Shown piece after piece: positions 61,118 to 64,000 of a stretch of 64,000 nt of DNA. The notes under the pieces were generated by a model. That model saw only the letters and a program-made list of their open reading frames with translations, was not told where the DNA came from and searched no databases. Made by a program: the position numbers and the translations under genes. Source of the DNA: Stutzerimonas kunmingensis (GTDB lineage: Bacteria; Pseudomonadota; Gammaproteobacteria; Pseudomonadales; Pseudomonadaceae). The stretch lies in NCBI RefSeq assembly GCF_002929225.1, contig NZ_PISM01000021.1, positions 434,001 through 498,000 on the forward strand, read 5' to 3'. Within the stretch, counting starts at the first letter, position 1; the number at the start of each line of letters is the position of its first letter.

Positions 61118-61167
61118 ATTCATAATGCTGATGTCCCAGGTTCAAGTCCCGGTGTAGCCACCAGACA
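61118..61167 (+). repeat. attR, 50-base attachment repeat
   Basis: Exact copy of attL. Upstream flank contains GGCTCAGTAGGGCGC, reminiscent of a tRNA D-arm, so the phage side carries a degenerate tRNA-like sequence. Confidence 0.95.
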
Positions 61168-61170
61168 CAG

Positions 61171-61203
61171 AAAGGCGGTTAGCGAAAGCTAACCGCCTTT
61201 TTT
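61171..61203 (+). terminator. Terminator after attR
   Basis: Stem AAAGGCGGTTAGC / GCTAACCGCCTTT with GAAA loop and T-run; paralogous to the one after tRNA-Met. Confidence 0.9.
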
Positions 61204-61242
61204 GTTTTGGCTGGAGATTACCGCTCGCCGACTCGCCCCGCT

Positions 61243-61536
61243 TCAGCGGCAATGCTGCTGCTCGCACGGAACGCCATCCATATCCCCGTCCATGGTGGTG
61301 CCAGGGCAGTTCCGAAGAAAGTAAGTCGCTTCTTCGCAGGATCGCATCTGCGAGCAATGCGTGCGCCCGTCGCATGAGTAAGCGCGAGGCGCTGGTTTGG
61401 TGAAACTGGTAGCTGCACTAGATGGGACTGTCGATGCGGGGTAAACCGTGGAGCCAGCCCGCTGCCCTGCATCAGGCTTCAGGTAAAAATGCCAAACCGC
61501 CGCACCGATCATTAGCGCAATCAGCAGGTTCTTCAT
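61243..61536 (-). CDS. Excalibur-domain protein, chromosomal copy
   Basis: 97 residues, nearly identical to the prophage copy in the N-terminal anchor and the C-terminal calcium-binding-like domain, but different in the linker (about 25-50). It lies downstream of attR, i.e. in the bacterial flank. Same AAAGGACTC ribosome site. Confidence 0.85.
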   Translation of the reverse strand: MKNLLIALMIGAAVWHFYLKPDAGQRAGSTVYPASTVPSSAATSFTKPAPRAYSCDGRTHCSQMRSCEEATYFLRNCPGTTMDGDMDGVPCEQQHCR

Positions 61537-61775
61537 TGTGAGTCCTTTCAGCTATCGTCGAGAGGCGCGGACTGTAGATAATCGTACGGCTGCTCGCAAT
61601 GTCTGGTTTTTGGTTGGCACAACGTTCCGGACTTGATGATGGTGGGCCGCTGAAAAATAAATCTGTCCCCTTTGTTTTCGGGAAGTAGCTAGGCGCTGGT
61701 GCGCCCGTACGTAGGTCAAGAAGGCACCGACAGCAAAGAGAAATTTCTAGGCTGTCGGCATAAAAAAAGTGGGGG
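61537..61775. other. Intergenic gap
   Basis: No gene. GAAGTAGCTAGGCGCTGGTGCGCC at 61681 onwards resembles 59299 onwards inside the prophage (20-base-scale similarity), another sign of duplicated phage-flank DNA. Confidence 0.4.
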
Positions 61776-63310
61776 TTAAGTAAATTTCAAATTCATTTGA
61801 GCTTCAAAAATTATCAAGTCGCTTTCCTCGTTGCTCCTCATTGCGGCAACTAGTTTAGGATCAATTGTTATTTCCCCATCTTGGTCTACACGAATTCTAT
61901 CCGGGTAATTGCTTAATATTAAATCGGATAGGCCACGGCTGAAGCCGTCTTTTATCATTTTTATTTTTGTATCGTTAGTTGTTCCATACTTTATTGTTTT
62001 GTAGAAGTCTGGGTCGACCGCTTCAACCCCGTTCATGACCTCAACGAATCTAAAGATATGGTAATCAAAAAAGTCTTCTTCTTCTTTGATTCTAACTATG
62101 GCGAGGTTGATCTTTTCCTTTTTGGATTTGGTTGACACGTCAACCCAGTGTTCATTAAAACTCTCATTGTAAGAAGTGTCGCCCCACTTTCCAACATAAA
62201 TGAGGGTTGATCTCTGGTTTTGGGAGAGCTCATCCCAGTGTTTTATATACTGATAAATTATTTGCTTTACCGAGTATTTTTTGATTTGCCAGTCAAGCAT
62301 CATTGCGTAAAATTTACGCGCCGACTCCTCCTCAAGTCGAGAAAGTTCACTATAGCCGCGTGACTCATCAAAATAATCAATAAAGCATTGCTTGATAGCA
62401 AGCATTAAAGATGTGGAGTCTTGGATCTGGCCGTGAGTCTCAATAAATAGAGAAAGTTCATTTTCTATTTCTTCCTCGGCATCAAATACGTCGATTTCTC
62501 CTATGCCATTTGCTAGCAAGAGCCTTCCCACCTCTGTGGTCACATATTTGCACTCGCGATCATCCACTATGCCTGGCTGTAGGTTTTCAAGCCTCTCGAC
62601 TGCGTCTTCGAATTTTTTGGAGTTTGAGTCGTCAATATCCGTACCTTCAAGGAGAACATTTTTCAAGCTATCTTGGTCTTCTTTGGATACATTAACAGTT
62701 TTCTGATAGTAGCCCTCAAGGTCTGATCCTTTGCGGGTGTAACCATCTACTCCTAATAAATATATGCTCGATTCAAGTCGTTTAAGTGCTGTAGAACCTT
62801 TTGCTGAAAAAACCTCGCTGAAGCGGTTAACCCTGCCAACTAGGTTCTTAAATTGAGAAGGCGATAGAAGATTTGCACCTTTGCGGTGGTCAATAAGGAA
62901 TAGTTTTTCAATGGGCAGGTTGACCCCTTCTAAAAGGTTGCGCTACAAACCAGATACTTAAGTTTCTTTGACTTCGAAAATGTATTCTCTAGGTAGAGTC
63001 GGACAGTGTCGGCTATTGAGCCATGATGATACATAACCCCGCGACGTAAGCATTCGATAATTAAGTATTGGCTGTCAAAGTTATCTGAAAGCTCGCCGCA
63101 TGCTTTATCTATTATTGGGCATTGTACTTTGGGGAGCCGTTGAGCTAGCGACCAGGCAAAAGATTCAATGTTTTTAGGTTTGTTGCCGTAAATAATGGTT
63201 TTTGAAAGCGCTTCACCTAGGGAAGGTCTGAAAAAGCCGCCTGTTTTTTGACCGACTTCAGCCCTTGCCGATTTTGAAAGCGGCAAATCGATCAAAACCC
63301 GCCCGATCAC
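61776..63310 (-). pseudogene. Truncated, frameshifted DEAD/DEAH-box helicase, defence type
   Basis: Two frames of one protein: LSKSARAEVGQKTGGFFRPS, then VECLRRGVMYHHGSIADTVR-type helicase C-domain sequence to SATF, where a missing T (about 62937) gives a stop; in the next frame it continues as LEGVNLPIEKLFLIDHRKGA, QFKNLVGRVNRFSE (helicase motif VI) and a long C-terminal region to 61776. Helicase motifs I-III and the start are missing; the sequence breaks at about 63310. It resembles helicases of anti-phage systems such as HamB of Hachiman, but that naming needs a search. Confidence 0.8.
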
Positions 63311-63381
63311 CCGCTCATTTCTTGGTTTTTAGCCGCTGCGAGCTTTCAACAGAATCGGTCGAAAGCAGCCAGCCTCGATTC

Positions 63382-64000
63382 CTAACCCAACCCCGGCAAA
63401 CCCCTCTCCAACCTCGGACAAACCCACTCCACAAACGCCCGCACCCTTGGCGATAGCTGCAAGGCGTGCGGGTAGACGAGTTGGATTGGTAAATCCTTCG
63501 GTTCGTAATCCTTAAGCACTCTTACCAGACGACCATCAGCCAGTTCTTCGGCGACCTGATAGTGCATCAGCCGCGTGATGCCGAGGCCTTGCACGCAGGC
63601 CAGGCTGGCGGTGCGGATCTGGTTGCAGGTCAGGCGTGGGGTGATTTCTTCCGCCTGTTTCTTTTCGCCGTGGCGGTAGTACCAGTGGCGGCCCTGGGCG
63701 GCGAAGAGGATGCAGGCGTGGTCCTCCAGTGCTGCCGGGGTGTCGATGGCGGGGGCGGTGCTCAGGTAGTCGGGGCTGGCGCAGGTGACCAGCCGGGTGC
63801 TGCCGATCTGTCGGGCGACCATGGCCGAGTCGGGCAGGTGGCCGATGCGCAGGGCGAGGTCGAGGCGTTCGTCGAGCAGCGGGACGATCTGGTCGCTCAG
63901 GTTCAGCTCCACCCGGATCTCTGCATGTTCCTTGAGAAAGTCATTCACCAACGGCGCGACGTAACGCTGGCCGAATTCCACTGGCGCGGTGATGCGCAGC
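63382..64000 (-). CDS. LysR-family transcriptional regulator (5' end outside the window)
   Basis: The effector-binding domain (about 206 residues visible, continuing past base 64000): LRITAPVEFGQRY, then PLLDERLDLALRIGHLPDSA and ACVQGLGITRLMHYQVAEEL, ending with RVRAFVEWVCPRLERGL. The helix-turn-helix lies outside. It belongs to the common CrgA-like group. Target genes cannot be named from the window. Confidence 0.9.
   Translation of the reverse strand, partial: LRITAPVEFGQRYVAPLVNDFLKEHAEIRVELNLSDQIVPLLDERLDLALRIGHLPDSAMVARQIGSTRLVTCASPDYLSTAPAIDTPAALEDHACILFAAQGRHWYYRHGEKKQAEEITPRLTCNQIRTASLACVQGLGITRLMHYQVAEELADGRLVRVLKDYEPKDLPIQLVYPHALQLSPRVRAFVEWVCPRLERGLPGLG

Larger units (their letters stand above)
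49673..61167. mobile_element. Pf1-like filamentous prophage (inovirus) in tRNA-Met
   Basis: About 11.5 kb between exact 50-base repeats. Order from attL, mostly on the minus strand: excalibur gene, higA, higB, integrase, replication initiator, zot (pI), pVI-like, pIII-like, 23-residue coat candidate, pVIII, small genes, a ssDNA-binding candidate and early control genes; then on the plus strand a repressor, a small exported protein and an ApeA-like gene next to attR. All core inovirus functions are present and intact, so it may be able to replicate. Confidence 0.93.

Overview
The window is a chromosomal segment of a gammaproteobacterium of the Pseudomonas stutzeri (Stutzerimonas) type. This rests on gene content and order: alaS-lysC-csrA-tRNA, an amrZ homologue, mksFEB, holD-rimI, otsBA, an oadGAB sodium pump, Pf1-like phage genes and decayed integron cassettes. 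No database search was run.

Backbone, 1-9.7 kb: end of alaS, lysC with an internal second start, csrA, tRNA-Ser(GCU), two identical tRNA-Arg(ACG), a DUF4124 protein, mgtE, the oadGAB operon, amrZ and two small exported proteins, ending at tRNA-Arg(CCU).

Accessory region, 9.7-29.7 kb: a patchwork without a recognisable integrase. It holds a lipoprotein and several unknown genes; a broken type I restriction-modification locus (intact HsdM, a RhuM-Fic fusion, a truncated HsdS and a remnant beyond it); an SOS block (umuDC and a broken SRAP gene diverging from one LexA box); an IS21 remnant; two IS66 fragments joined head to head; a Toprim/DUF3987 replication pair with a TGCGGA repeat cluster and a decayed second copy of its 3' end; and IS5 remnants. 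It ends in a minus-strand integron cassette array without integrase, where one attC site is split by an IS1111-attC type element. The array abuts the 3' end of a 5S rRNA gene and its terminator.

Backbone, 30-49.7 kb: a split LetA/PqiA pair with a six-MCE-domain LetB-like protein, the mksF-mksE-mksB condensin operon, carboxy(nor)spermidine polyamine genes, leuA-holD-rimI, an acidic unknown protein, otsBA, beta-carbonic anhydrase and an EamA transporter.

Pf1-like filamentous prophage, 49.67-61.17 kb: it is integrated in tRNA-Met with 50-bp exact direct repeats at both ends. From attL it carries an excalibur protein, a HigBA module, integrase, replication initiator, Zot, minor and major coat proteins, a chain of tiny translationally coupled early genes, a divergent repressor with three operator-like repeats, and, just inside attR, an ApeA-like HEPN gene that looks like anti-phage cargo. 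The excalibur gene is duplicated just outside attR. A 5'-truncated, frameshifted defence-type helicase follows, then a LysR regulator that runs off the window.
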